Source: Viridilinea sp964592425 (GTDB lineage Bacteria > Chloroflexota > Chloroflexia > Chloroflexales > Chloroflexaceae). Taken from it: a stretch of DNA of 64,000 nt. Positions 25,339 to 34,518 of the stretch are shown here, piece by piece. The translations under genes were made by a program, and so were the position numbers. Position 1 is the stretch's first letter, and each line of letters opens with the position of its first letter. The DNA lies in NCBI GenBank assembly GCA_964592425.1, contig CAZQCG010000002.1, positions 1 to 64,000 on the forward strand, read 5' to 3'. Under the pieces are notes generated by a model that was not told the origin of the DNA, searched no databases, and saw only the letters and a list, made by a program, of their open reading frames with translations.

Positions 25339-27048
25339 ATGTCACGCACCAGGTTCAAGTTCGCCTTCGGACTGCTTAACGCATGGGTGCTTGTCGCATT
25401 GCTGAGCGCCTGTGGCAGCACACCCACCGCTGCACCGACGACGCCCGCCGCAACAACTGCCGCCGAGACAACCGCACCGACCGCCGAACCGGCGACCACC
25501 CCTGACACTGCGGCCAGCCCCGCCGGCCAGAAGATTCTCACCGTCGCCATCGCCAGCCAGTATGGCGAGACTCTCGATGTCTTCCAGACCAGCACCACGA
25601 TGGAAGCCCACAATATGATCTACGAGACCCTGGTCTCGGTTGATCAGAGCTACGCCTACCAACCCGGGCTGGCCACGAGTTGGGAGACCTCAGAGGATGG
25701 ACTGACCTGGACCTTCAAACTGCGCGAAGGCGTCACTTTCCATGACGGCACACCCTTCGACGCCGAGGTCGTGAAATGGTGGCTCGAACAGATGAAGACC
25801 GGCGTCAACGCCTATATGTTCGAGACAATGACCGAAGCCACGGTGGTCGATCCCCAGACCATTGCGATGACCTTCAGCGCACCCTTCCCCAACCTGCTCT
25901 ACAACCTCTCGACCAGCTTCAGCGGGATTATGAGCAAAGCGGCCTATGAGCAGTATGGTGCTGAGTACGGCACCAAATATGCCGTTGGCACAGGCCCCTT
26001 TATGCTCAAAGAGTGGGTACCAAACGAGCGGATCGTGCTGGCCAAGAATCCTGCCTATAACTGGGCCCCTGAGTGGACGGGCCATAGTGGGCCAGCCAAC
26101 GTGGATGGGGTTGTCTTCCGCTTTCTGCCGGAAGATGCTACGCGAGTGGTCGAATTCCAGACGGGCAATGTCCAGCTGATGCTCAGCCCGCCCCCTGCCC
26201 GTGAACTAGCCCAGTTCCAGAACAACCCCGACTATTTTGTGCTGACTTCGCCGGGTTCGACCATCCAGTTCATCGGTATGCATGTGCAGGATCCGTTACT
26301 GGCCGACCTGCGCACGCGCCAGGCGATTGGTTTTGCGCTTGACCGCTCGCTCATCTTCGACACGATTTACCAGCAGATCGGCGCCCCGACGACGATCTAC
26401 CTGGCTCAGGAGCTGGGTGCCAACGGCGGGATCGCCGAAATTGCCCCTGGCTACGACCTGGAGCGGGCCAGGGCGCTGCTGGCCGAGGTGGGCTGGAAGG
26501 CCGGGCCTGATGGCATCCTGGTAGCCGAGACGGTTGAAGGGGTGCCCGCCGGGACGCCCTTCGAGGTGAGCTACCTGACCTACCAGGAGGATGAGTTCCG
26601 ACGTATGGCTGAAGTGACCCAGAATATGCTGGCTGAGGTTGGCATCAAGGCGAACATCCAACAGCTTGATAACCCGAGCTACACGGCCAAGCTCAAAGAG
26701 GGTGGTGTCCAACTCATCCTGCGCCAGTATGAGTGGGACAACAACGATATTCTTGAATGGTTCCTGCACAGCAAGAACCTGAGCTATCCGAACTACCTGG
26801 GGCTGGCAGACGAACAGCTCGATGCTATGCTTGACGATGCGAACTACCAGACCGCAACCTGGGAAGAGCGCGACGTCAAGTATACCGCGCTCCACAAATA
26901 CCTGATTGAGACGCTCTACCCCTGGGCACCCATCCGCCAGAGCGCCAGCGTCTACGTCGGGCGCTCGAACGTGCAGAACTTCATGCCCATCCCGCTCCGT
27001 GGCACCTCCTCGACGGAACTCTGGACAATGGTCGATCTGAGCGAGTGA
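25339..27048 (+). CDS. ABC transporter substrate-binding lipoprotein, peptide/nickel family (SBP_bac_5)
   Basis: The protein binds an oligopeptide or similar solute outside the cell. It has a signal with lipobox LLSAC, a Thr/Ala/Pro linker, and the family 5 features: YETLVSVDQSYAYQPGLATSWE, FKLREGVTFHDGTPFDAEVV and VGTGPFMLKEW. I chose ATG 25339, with AGGGAG upstream; the frame opens 31 residues earlier within the palindrome. It is the first gene of a five-gene operon with two permeases, an enolase-superfamily racemase and a D-aminoacylase, which points to N-acyl amino acids or D-residue peptides as substrate. Confidence 0.93.
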   Translation: MSRTRFKFAFGLLNAWVLVALLSACGSTPTAAPTTPAATTAAETTAPTAEPATTPDTAASPAGQKILTVAIASQYGETLDVFQTSTTMEAHNMIYETLVSVDQSYAYQPGLATSWETSEDGLTWTFKLREGVTFHDGTPFDAEVVKWWLEQMKTGVNAYMFETMTEATVVDPQTIAMTFSAPFPNLLYNLSTSFSGIMSKAAYEQYGAEYGTKYAVGTGPFMLKEWVPNERIVLAKNPAYNWAPEWTGHSGPANVDGVVFRFLPEDATRVVEFQTGNVQLMLSPPPARELAQFQNNPDYFVLTSPGSTIQFIGMHVQDPLLADLRTRQAIGFALDRSLIFDTIYQQIGAPTTIYLAQELGANGGIAEIAPGYDLERARALLAEVGWKAGPDGILVAETVEGVPAGTPFEVSYLTYQEDEFRRMAEVTQNMLAEVGIKANIQQLDNPSYTAKLKEGGVQLILRQYEWDNNDILEWFLHSKNLSYPNYLGLADEQLDAMLDDANYQTATWEERDVKYTALHKYLIETLYPWAPIRQSASVYVGRSNVQNFMPIPLRGTSSTELWTMVDLSE

Positions 27049-27106
27049 TCCTGGGGACAACGCCGGGCGCACAACGATGCCCTACGTGGGCCAGAGGAGC
27101 GGTTTG

Positions 27107-28027
27107 ATGCTGGCCTACCTGATCCGCCGCATGCTCTTTATCATCCCGGTGTTGCTGGCCACCGCCCTGCTCGTCTTCACCGCCCTGCATCTTACGCCGG
27201 GCGATCCGGTCGATGTGATTGCCGGGCCTCTGGTTGACGAGGCGACTCGCGCACGCATTCGCGAGCGCCTCGGCCTGGATCGGCCCCTGCCGGTGCAGTT
27301 CATCACCTATATGGGTGGCGTCCTGCAGGGCGACCTGGGAGTCTCGATCCTCAACCGCCGCCCGGTGATCGATCTGATCCGTCAGCGGCTGCCAGTCACG
27401 CTTGAACTGGGCCTGGCGGCCTTTGCGCTCACCTACACCATTGCCCTCCCGCTCGGGATCCTGGCCGCCCTGCGGCGGAACTCGGTCCTGGACTGGCTCT
27501 CGATGAGCGTAGCGCTGATCGGTGTGGCGATGCCCTCGTTCTGGCTGGGCCTGATGCTGGTCTACCTCTTCTCAGTACAGCTGCGGCTCCTGCCAGCAAC
27601 CGGATCGGGCGGGCTGCAATACCTCATTTTGCCGACACTGGCTCTGGCCTTGCCACGGGTCGGGCAGGTCGCACGGATCACCCGCTCAAGCATGCTCGAA
27701 GTGATTGGGCTCGACTATATGCGTACTGCGGCGGCCAAAGGGCTGGCCCCAGGGCTGATCGTGCGACGCCACGCCCTGCGCAACGCCCTGCTGCCGATCA
27801 TCGCGCTCATGGGGCTTGACCTGGGCTATGTGGTCGGTGGCTCGGTGGTGATCGAGACCGTCTTCGCCCGCCCTGGGATCGGCGATATGATGATCCGGGC
27901 AATCACCTCGCGTGATTTCCCGGTCTTGCAGGGCGGCATGTTCGTGCTGACGCTGGCGATTGTGGTAAGCAACCTGGTTGCTGATGTCTGTTATATGTTG
28001 ATCGACCCGCGCATCCGCCAGCAGTAG
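27107..28027 (+). CDS. Peptide-type ABC transporter permease (DppB family)
   Basis: A six-helix permease with the typical N-terminus (LIRRMLFIIPVLLATALLVF), HLTPGDP, GLDRPLPVQ and the EAA loop (MRTAAAKGLAPGLIVRRHALRNALLP). It pairs with the next gene to form the pore. ATG 27107 follows AGAGGAG; an earlier ATG at 27077 gives a ten-residue non-family tail. Confidence 0.94.
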   Translation: MLAYLIRRMLFIIPVLLATALLVFTALHLTPGDPVDVIAGPLVDEATRARIRERLGLDRPLPVQFITYMGGVLQGDLGVSILNRRPVIDLIRQRLPVTLELGLAAFALTYTIALPLGILAALRRNSVLDWLSMSVALIGVAMPSFWLGLMLVYLFSVQLRLLPATGSGGLQYLILPTLALALPRVGQVARITRSSMLEVIGLDYMRTAAAKGLAPGLIVRRHALRNALLPIIALMGLDLGYVVGGSVVIETVFARPGIGDMMIRAITSRDFPVLQGGMFVLTLAIVVSNLVADVCYMLIDPRIRQQ

Positions 28028-28042
28028 TAAGAAGCACGCTTG

Positions 28043-28945
28043 ATGCAATCCGCTCAGCCTCGTGCGCCGTCGGAAGGCATGACCGAAACGCCAGTGGTTC
28101 CGGTGATCAAGCCGCGCTCACGGGTCTGGGCGCGGCTGCGCCGGAGTCCGAGCGCGTGGATCGGCCTGGTGCTGATCGGCTTGCTGCTCTGTCTGGCCAT
28201 CTTTGCCGAGCAGATTGCCCCCCAGGGCATCGACGATCAGGATCTGCGCAAGAGCTTTCTGCCGCCGGGGACAGCGGGATTTGTGCTCGGCACTGACGAG
28301 TTCGGGCGCGACATCTTCAGCCGGATCGTCTACGGTACCCGCATCTCGCTGCAGGTCGGCCTGATTGCCATGCTGGTGGCAACCACTCTGGGCGTGACGG
28401 TAGGGGCCCTGGCTGGCTACTATGGTCATATCCTCGATCTTCTGGTGCAGGCGCTGATCGATATTAGCTGGGCCTTTCCTACGGTGCTGATGGCGATCTT
28501 TCTGGTCGCCGTACTCGGGCCGGGGCTGCCCAACGTTATGATCGCCGTCGGCCTGGTCTACTGGGGTGGTTTCGCCCGCGTGGTACGCGCCCAGGTGCTC
28601 TCGTTGCGCTCGTGGGAGTTTGTCAATGCGGCACGGGTGCTGGGCCTCAGTGATGCACGCATCCTGGTGCGTCACATTGTGCCCAACCTGCTCTCACCAG
28701 TGATCGTGATGGCGACCCTGATGATGGGCGAGGCCATCCTGATCGAGGCCACCCTGAGCTTCCTTGGTCTGGGTGCGCAGCCACCCATCCCAAGCTGGGG
28801 CTCGATTATGGCCTCGGGGCGCGCTTACCTGGCCTCGGCCCCCTGGATTACGCTCTTTCCTGGACTGGCCATTTTATTGACGGTACTTGGTTTCAACCTG
28901 CTGGGCGATGGACTGCGTGACGCCCTCGACCCACATCTTAAGTAA
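28043..28945 (+). CDS. Peptide-type ABC transporter permease (DppC family)
   Basis: The second permease has the usual cytoplasmic N-terminal helix before the first membrane helix, the GTDEFGRDIFSRIVYGTR motif of DppC/OppC and the EAA loop (VNAARVLGLSDARILVRHIVPNLLSP). ATG 28043 is used; TTG 28040 is directly before it. No ATP-binding genes (DppD/DppF) follow, so the importer must borrow an ATPase encoded elsewhere. Confidence 0.94.
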   Translation: MQSAQPRAPSEGMTETPVVPVIKPRSRVWARLRRSPSAWIGLVLIGLLLCLAIFAEQIAPQGIDDQDLRKSFLPPGTAGFVLGTDEFGRDIFSRIVYGTRISLQVGLIAMLVATTLGVTVGALAGYYGHILDLLVQALIDISWAFPTVLMAIFLVAVLGPGLPNVMIAVGLVYWGGFARVVRAQVLSLRSWEFVNAARVLGLSDARILVRHIVPNLLSPVIVMATLMMGEAILIEATLSFLGLGAQPPIPSWGSIMASGRAYLASAPWITLFPGLAILLTVLGFNLLGDGLRDALDPHLK

Positions 28946-28962
28946 ATAAGGAGTGTACCCTG

Positions 28963-30075
28963 ATGCAGATTGAACAGATCGAACTCCGCCGCATTCGCCT
29001 GCCCTACCTGGCACCCTTCCAGACCAGCGGCTGGATCGACAGTGCCAACCACTCGATCATCGTGCGCGTACGAGCCGAGGGGGCTAGCGGCTGGGGTGAG
29101 GCCCCCGTCAGCGAAGGGCCCTGGTATAACGAGGAGACCTATACCACGGCCTGGCCCATCCTGACCGACATCCTGGCCCCGCTGTTGCTGCGCACCGATC
29201 TGCAGCAGCCCGAGGATGTGGCGCGGATCTTCACGCCGGTACGCGGCAACCGCATGGCCCGCGCCGGGCTTGAGTTCGCCGTCTGGGATCTCTTTGCACA
29301 CCTGGAAGGCAAGCCGCTGACCCACATGCTTGGTGGTACACGCACGGCAGTGCCGGTGGGGGTGAGCGTCGGGGTACAGCCCGACATTGACACACTGCTG
29401 CAGGTTGTAGGCGGCTATCTCGAAGCTGGCTACCGGCGCGTCAAGCTGAAGATCAAGCCGGGCTGGGATCTCGAACCGACGGCAGCAGTACGCCGTACCT
29501 GGCCCGACCTGGCGCTCCAGGTTGATGCCAACAGCATCTACAGCCCGGCCGACGCAGCCCACTTAGCCAAACTCGATGCCTTTAACCTGCTGCTGATTGA
29601 GCAGCCCCTGGCCCATGACGATATTGTTGATCATGCCGATCTGCAGCGCCAGCTCAACACACCGATCTGCCTCGATGAGAGCATCATCTCGCCCGACCAT
29701 GCGCGCTGGGCAATCAAACTCAAGGCCTGCCGGGTGATCAATATCAAGCCGAGCCGCGTAGGTGGGCTGACCCCGGCCCGCCAGATCCACGATATGGCGA
29801 TGGAGGCTGGCATTCCAGTCTGGTGCGGAGGCATGCTCGAGAGTGGGATCGGGCGAGCGATCAACGTGGCCCTGGCCAGCCTGCCAAACTTCAGCCTGCC
29901 CGGCGACATCAGCGCCAGCAAGCGCTACTTCGCCCGCGATGTCGTCGATAATCCCTTTGAACTAGGCCCCGACAGCACGCTGGCAGTGCCACAAGTGGCC
30001 GGCAGTGGTGCCCTGGTCGACGAGCAGTACCTTGAGGCGATCACCGAGCAGCAGATTGTCCTGAATGGTGCATGA
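28963..30075 (+). CDS. Enolase-superfamily racemase/cycloisomerase (NSAR/OSBS-like)
   Basis: The 370-residue protein belongs to the muconate-lactonizing subgroup. It has the catalytic K161-x-K163 pair (RVKLKIKPG), metal ligands D188 (QVDAN), E213 (IEQPL) and D238 (CLDES), and K262 in NIKPSRVGG, the set shared by o-succinylbenzoate synthase and N-succinyl/N-acyl amino acid racemases. Menaquinone genes are absent here, while a D-aminoacylase follows nine bases later and a peptide-type importer precedes it, so N-acyl-amino-acid racemisation is the better reading. AAGGAG precedes the ATG. Confidence 0.9.
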   Translation: MQIEQIELRRIRLPYLAPFQTSGWIDSANHSIIVRVRAEGASGWGEAPVSEGPWYNEETYTTAWPILTDILAPLLLRTDLQQPEDVARIFTPVRGNRMARAGLEFAVWDLFAHLEGKPLTHMLGGTRTAVPVGVSVGVQPDIDTLLQVVGGYLEAGYRRVKLKIKPGWDLEPTAAVRRTWPDLALQVDANSIYSPADAAHLAKLDAFNLLLIEQPLAHDDIVDHADLQRQLNTPICLDESIISPDHARWAIKLKACRVINIKPSRVGGLTPARQIHDMAMEAGIPVWCGGMLESGIGRAINVALASLPNFSLPGDISASKRYFARDVVDNPFELGPDSTLAVPQVAGSGALVDEQYLEAITEQQIVLNGA

Positions 30076-30084
30076 CGAGGTTTC

Positions 30085-31704
30085 ATGAACTTCACAACGC
30101 TTATTCGCGGCGGGCGGCTGATCGACGGCACCGGCAACCCCTGGCGCTACGCCGATGTGGCTCTGGCGGGCGACCGGATCGCCGCTGTTGAGCCACCGGG
30201 GCGGCTTGCCGTCACCCGCGCGGCCAGGGTGATCGACGCAACCGACATGGTGGTCTGTCCCGGCTTTATCGACATCCAGAGCCATTCGATCCTGCCGCTG
30301 ATGCTGGATGGGCGCTGTGTCTCCAAGCTCAGCCAGGGCGTTACCACCGAGATTATGGGCGAGAGTTGGACCCCGGCACCGGCGGGCGGGCTGAACCCTG
30401 ACCCGCTGAGTGGCACCATCGTGCCACTCGATCTGCCCGCCTGGCGTCTGCGCGCCCAGGGCTGGCGGCGTTTCGGCGACTGGCTGGAGGCCATGCTGGC
30501 CCATGGTGTCTCACCCAACATCGGCTCCTTTCTCGGCGGGGGCACCCTGCGCCAGTATGGCTGCGGTATGGCCATGCGCGCCGCCACCCCCGATGAACTG
30601 GCCCTGATGCAGCGGATCATGGCCGAGGCGATGGAGGACGGAGCCTTTGGTCTGGCCTGCGCCCTGATCTACCCACCCGACGCCTACTGGAGCAGTGCGG
30701 AGATTGTGGCGATGGCCAGGGTGATCGCCGCCTACCAGGGCCTCTATATCACCCATATCCGCTCCGAGGGCGATCATTTACTCGAAGCGCTCGACGAGGC
30801 GATTGCGATCGGTGAGCAGGCCGGGGTGCCGGTCGAGATCTACCACCTCAAGGCCAGTGGGCCAGCCAACTGGTTCAAGCTCCCAGCAGTACTGGCACGG
30901 ATCACGGCAGCCCGAGCCGCCGGCCTCGACATCACCGCCGACATGTACCCCTATGCCGCCTGTGGCACGACCCTGACCGCAGCCCTGCCGCCCTGGGCCG
31001 AGGCCGACGGCCAGCTCTATACCAACCTGCGTGATCCCGAAATGCGTACACGCATCCGCCAGGAGGTGCTGACCCCCGGTGGCGACTGGGATGCCTTTGC
31101 GACAGCGATCGGGCCTGAGGCGATCATGCCGGTGGGCCTGGTACACCCGGCCCACCAGGGCTACAGCGGGCAACGCCTCTCGGCCATCGCCGCGGCACGC
31201 AAGCAGGACTGGGTCGATACGATGCTCGATCTGCTGACGGTTGAGGGGCAACCGATCAATACGATCTTCTTCGATATGAGCGAGGAGAACCTGCCCCTCC
31301 AGCTACGCCAGCCGTGGATCACGCTCGCCTCCGATGCGGGTGGTTTCGATCCGCAGGACGCCACCCTGATCGGGCCACTCCACCCACGCGCCTACGGCAC
31401 CTTCCCACGTGTGCTTGGACGCTATGTGCGCGAACAGGGCGTCATCCCGCTTGAGGAAGCTATTCGCAAAATGACCTCGGCCGTAGCTCAACGCTTGCGC
31501 CTTGCCGAACGTGGCCTGGTGCAGACCGGCTACTACGGCGACCTGGTCATCTTCGACCCGGAGCGCGTGATCGACCGGGCGACCTTTGAGCAACCGCATC
31601 AGCTTGCCGAGGGCATCCAGCATGTCTGGGTCAACGGGGTAGCAGTGATCGACGACGGGGTGCACACCGGGGCCAGGCCCGGTAGGCGCGTACGCCCAGG
31701 CTGA
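30085..31704 (+). CDS. N-acyl-D-amino-acid deacylase (amidohydrolase)
   Basis: D-aminoacylases remove the acyl group from N-acyl-D-amino acids. The 539-residue protein has the amidohydrolase strand VVCPGFIDIQSHS, where the first metal His of the usual HxH is Gln, then VTTEIMGESW, THIRSEGDHLLEA, IYHLKASG and LASDAGGFDP carrying the His and Asp ligands, and the D-aminoacylase C-terminal MTSAVAQRLRL segment. With the racemase it would convert and hydrolyse N-acyl amino acids of either configuration taken up by the ABC importer. The Gln substitution is seen in some family members and implies a mononuclear site. Confidence 0.9.
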   Translation: MNFTTLIRGGRLIDGTGNPWRYADVALAGDRIAAVEPPGRLAVTRAARVIDATDMVVCPGFIDIQSHSILPLMLDGRCVSKLSQGVTTEIMGESWTPAPAGGLNPDPLSGTIVPLDLPAWRLRAQGWRRFGDWLEAMLAHGVSPNIGSFLGGGTLRQYGCGMAMRAATPDELALMQRIMAEAMEDGAFGLACALIYPPDAYWSSAEIVAMARVIAAYQGLYITHIRSEGDHLLEALDEAIAIGEQAGVPVEIYHLKASGPANWFKLPAVLARITAARAAGLDITADMYPYAACGTTLTAALPPWAEADGQLYTNLRDPEMRTRIRQEVLTPGGDWDAFATAIGPEAIMPVGLVHPAHQGYSGQRLSAIAAARKQDWVDTMLDLLTVEGQPINTIFFDMSEENLPLQLRQPWITLASDAGGFDPQDATLIGPLHPRAYGTFPRVLGRYVREQGVIPLEEAIRKMTSAVAQRLRLAERGLVQTGYYGDLVIFDPERVIDRATFEQPHQLAEGIQHVWVNGVAVIDDGVHTGARPGRRVRPG

Positions 31705-31733
31705 GCGTGGGATACTTACGGGCTTCGACTGGC

Positions 31734-32912
31734 TCAGCCCGCTGCGCGCGTGAGCACAGCAAGAGTCTCCTCAGCGACCCGCCGGTAGCTGAAACGGGCA
31801 GCGTGGGCATACCCCTGGTTTGTCAACTCGGTACGCAGGGCTGGGTCGCCCAGCAGACGCCGCAGGGCGGCGGCCCAACCAACGATGTCATCAGGGGGGA
31901 CGCGCAAGGCGGCCGGGCCGACGACCTCGGGCAGGCTGCTGGTATCGCTAACGACGACAGGTGTGCCACAGGCCATAGCTTCAAGAGGAGGCAGCCCGAA
32001 GCCTTCGTAGCGCGAGGGGAAGGCGAAGATCGTACAGGCGCGGTACAGTAACGGACCATCCTCATGCGGCACATCAATCCGTCGCACCGCGCCGATCAGA
32101 TCCAACTCACTGATCAGAGCATCAAGATCGGGAAAGAGCCGGCGGTCACGACCGAGTGCCCGTCCGGCGATCACCAGCCTGACCCGACGGTCGTGGGGAT
32201 GCAGGAGGGCAAAGGCGCGCACCAGAGTCGCCAGATTTTTACGCGCATCGAGCCCGCCGACATAGTAGATGAAGGGCTCACTGATATCGTAACGCCGGGC
32301 CACCTCGGCCCGCGCTGCCGCCTGATCCCCCAGACAGTATTGCGCACCGGCGGCCAGCAGCACCGGGGTGATCCGCCTGGCAGGCAGGTGCAGGTAGCTG
32401 ATCAATTCGGCCCGGCTGGCCGCCGAAAAGGTAAGCACCTCGGCACTCCGCTGCACCGAGCGGCGCACCAGAGCCATATAAGCACGGACATGCGGCCCAC
32501 CACGGTAGGCCGGCAACACCAGCGGGGCCAGGTCACCCACCGTCGTGACCAATGGCAACAGGGGTTGCACGGGAGGAGCAAAGTAGGGTATAAAAAGCAC
32601 CGCATTGCGCCGCTGCGTGCCAACCAGGTGGCGCGCCGCCCGTGGCAAGGCCAGTTGCTCGAAGCAGAGCTTGGCCAGATTCTCGTTCAGGCGATCAAAA
32701 GGAGTAGCCACACGCAGCGTCCTGATGCCGGGAGGCACCGGCGGGCCAGCAGGGCTAGAGGCGGGCAGCACCAGGGTATAGTGATGCTGCGGGGCGACAC
32801 GAGGCAACCAGTCGAGCAGCCCATGCAGATATTGGCCACTTCCAACGTTCGGCTGGGCCCAGAAGCTACCATTGATGATTATCTGCACAAGCCTCCCATA
32901 CGCCTGGCGCAC
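31734..32912 (-). CDS. GT4-family glycosyltransferase
   Basis: A GT-B fold transferase of family 4. The C-terminal half carries YYVGGLDARKNLATLVRAF, the phosphate-binding Lys, and the E-x7-E type segment (PSRYEGFGLPPLEAMACGTPVVVSD). The N-terminus (INGSFWAQPNVGSGQYLHGLL) fits the acceptor domain. It would transfer a nucleotide-activated sugar to a lipid or glycan. ATG 32912 is used; GTG 32888, directly after GGGAGG and where the family alignment begins, is an alternative. Convergent with the aminoacylase gene and monocistronic. Confidence 0.9.
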   Translation of the reverse strand: MRQAYGRLVQIIINGSFWAQPNVGSGQYLHGLLDWLPRVAPQHHYTLVLPASSPAGPPVPPGIRTLRVATPFDRLNENLAKLCFEQLALPRAARHLVGTQRRNAVLFIPYFAPPVQPLLPLVTTVGDLAPLVLPAYRGGPHVRAYMALVRRSVQRSAEVLTFSAASRAELISYLHLPARRITPVLLAAGAQYCLGDQAAARAEVARRYDISEPFIYYVGGLDARKNLATLVRAFALLHPHDRRVRLVIAGRALGRDRRLFPDLDALISELDLIGAVRRIDVPHEDGPLLYRACTIFAFPSRYEGFGLPPLEAMACGTPVVVSDTSSLPEVVGPAALRVPPDDIVGWAAALRRLLGDPALRTELTNQGYAHAARFSYRRVAEETLAVLTRAAG

Positions 32913-33261
32913 CCGCCGGGATACAACACTGCCGGGAGCATGGGCGTTCCACCAACTCTACCCGGATATGGGCAAACTGCCCACGCAATACCGCAGAAGT
33001 AACGCTGTGAGACCTGACAGGTCTGACAGACCTGTCAGGTCTGGCGCAGGTAACCGCGTTACTTTTGCTCTACTGCCTGCCCACGCTCACAGCCCATTTT
33101 CACCGCAAAGGTGTCGGGTATGCACGAAGATCGGCGAGTAATATAGTACCATGCAGCAGGTACTTCAGAACATCTGCGTCCTGGTGGATCTGGCCTTATG
33201 CTCGCCTGCATGCGAACCAGCGGCCCACGCTGCCAGCTTCGCCTGCGGTATGATCCGCCAA
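32913..33261. other. Intergenic region with palindrome
   Basis: About 350 bases between two minus-strand genes. Besides the palindrome at 33010-33042 I see no gene or RNA. The TAATATAGTACCATG stretch near 33140 is AT-rich but has no coding frame after it. Confidence 0.4.
33010..33042. repeat. Perfect 15-bp inverted repeat (AGACCTGACAGGTCT)
   Basis: AGACCTGACAGGTCT and its reverse complement flank GAC. Each arm is itself nearly palindromic, so the site is a double palindrome that can form nested hairpins. Similar AGACCTGTCAGGTCT palindromes are dispersed in several bacterial genomes. Confidence 0.8.
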
Positions 33262-34098
33262 TCACACCTGGAGGGGCGTCGGCTGACAGACAGGGCAGAA
33301 AAAGGTGCTGCGCTGAGCCAGCACGATGCGCTCGATGGGGGCACCGCAACGCTGGCATGGCGCACCAGCCTGATCATAGACCAGGAAGTGCTCCTGATTC
33401 TGGCCACGCTGGCCATAGCCGTTGCGGTAGTTGCGCAACGAGCTGCCCTCGTGGATAATCGCCTGATTGAGCACCTCGCATAGGGCGGCATGCAGCGTCT
33501 GCGCCCCCTCAAGATCGATCAGTGCTGCGGGGTACTCCGGGTGCAGGCGCGCCAGCCAGAGCGCCTCGCTGGCATAAATGTTGCCGATGCCAGCCAGAAA
33601 CTGCTGGTCAAGCAGCAGGGGCTTGATCCTGGTGCGCCGCCCGGCCAGCGCGCGGGCCAGGTCGGCGGGGGTGAAGGCCGGATCAAGCGGTTCAGGGCCG
33701 TGGGCCGCGTCAAGTGCCGCCAGTGCAGCGGGATCAAGCAGGCGCACCCGCCCGAACTTCCGCTCATCATCAAAAAAGATGCGCTGGCCATCGTCCAGGG
33801 CCAGGATCAGGTGAACGTGATGGCGGGCCTCGTCGCTAGCTGGGTGGACGGTGAGGTTGCCCGACATACGCAGATGGATCGCCAGGGTCCAATCGCCGTC
33901 AAGCTCAATCAGCAGCCACTTAGCGCGGCGGCGGGTTGCACCGATGCGCCGTCCAACGATCAGCGCGGCAAAAGCGGCGGCACTGTGGGTCTCGAGCATA
34001 CGCTCCCAGTCGAGGCGTTCAAGACCGACGATCAGACGCCCCGCAATCTGCGGGGCAAGCGAGCGGGCGGCAATTTCAACCTCGGGCAACTCAGGCAT
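33262..34098 (-). CDS. mutM: Formamidopyrimidine-DNA glycosylase
   Basis: The enzyme removes 8-oxoguanine and formamidopyrimidines and nicks the abasic site. It has the catalytic N-terminus MPELPEVE (Pro2, Glu3), the Lys of the HLRMSGNL region, the GIGNIYASEALW helix-two-turn-helix, and a C-terminal zinc finger with CQRCG and CPVC. At 278 residues it is full length. The start directly abuts the moaE stop, so mutM is the last gene of a moaD-moaE-mutM transcript. Confidence 0.96.
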   Translation of the reverse strand: MPELPEVEIAARSLAPQIAGRLIVGLERLDWERMLETHSAAAFAALIVGRRIGATRRRAKWLLIELDGDWTLAIHLRMSGNLTVHPASDEARHHVHLILALDDGQRIFFDDERKFGRVRLLDPAALAALDAAHGPEPLDPAFTPADLARALAGRRTRIKPLLLDQQFLAGIGNIYASEALWLARLHPEYPAALIDLEGAQTLHAALCEVLNQAIIHEGSSLRNYRNGYGQRGQNQEHFLVYDQAGAPCQRCGAPIERIVLAQRSTFFCPVCQPTPLQV

Positions 34099-34518
34099 TT
34101 ATTCGCGCCACTCGGCCACACCATCAGCCCAGTGCTCCTGCTTCCAGATCGGTGCAATCTGCTTGATGCGATCCATGATGTAAGCGGCCGCGGTAAAAGC
34201 TGCCTGACGGTGAGGGGCCGCCACTACCACCAGCACGGCCGTCTCACCAAGCGCCAACTGGCCAACCCGATGATGCACTGCGACACGCCCGATTGGCCAG
34301 CGATCCTGGGCCTCACTGGCAAGCTGGGCGAGCACCGGCACGGCCATCTCGGCGTAGGCTTCGTAGAAGAGAGCCGCCGTCGAGCGCCCCTCAAAGTTGT
34401 TGCGGGCCACCCCAGTGAAGGTAACCACAGCGCCATCCTCCGGTGTGGTGACATAGGCCACCAGAGGGGCCGGATCAAGGGGCGCGGCGCTGATCAGAAA
34501 GGGCGCAAAGTCAGCCAT
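34099..34518 (-). CDS. moaE: Molybdopterin synthase large subunit
   Basis: MoaE converts precursor Z to molybdopterin using sulfur carried on MoaD. The 139-residue protein shows GAVVTFTGVARN, LFYEAYAEMA, VHHRVGQLALGE and a C-terminal PIWKQEHW with the catalytic Lys. I place the start at ATG 34518 (MADFAPFL); the frame runs to 34764 only because it overlaps moaD in another frame. It overlaps the moaD stop by eight bases. Confidence 0.95.
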   Translation of the reverse strand: MADFAPFLISAAPLDPAPLVAYVTTPEDGAVVTFTGVARNNFEGRSTAALFYEAYAEMAVPVLAQLASEAQDRWPIGRVAVHHRVGQLALGETAVLVVVAAPHRQAAFTAAAYIMDRIKQIAPIWKQEHWADGVAEWRE

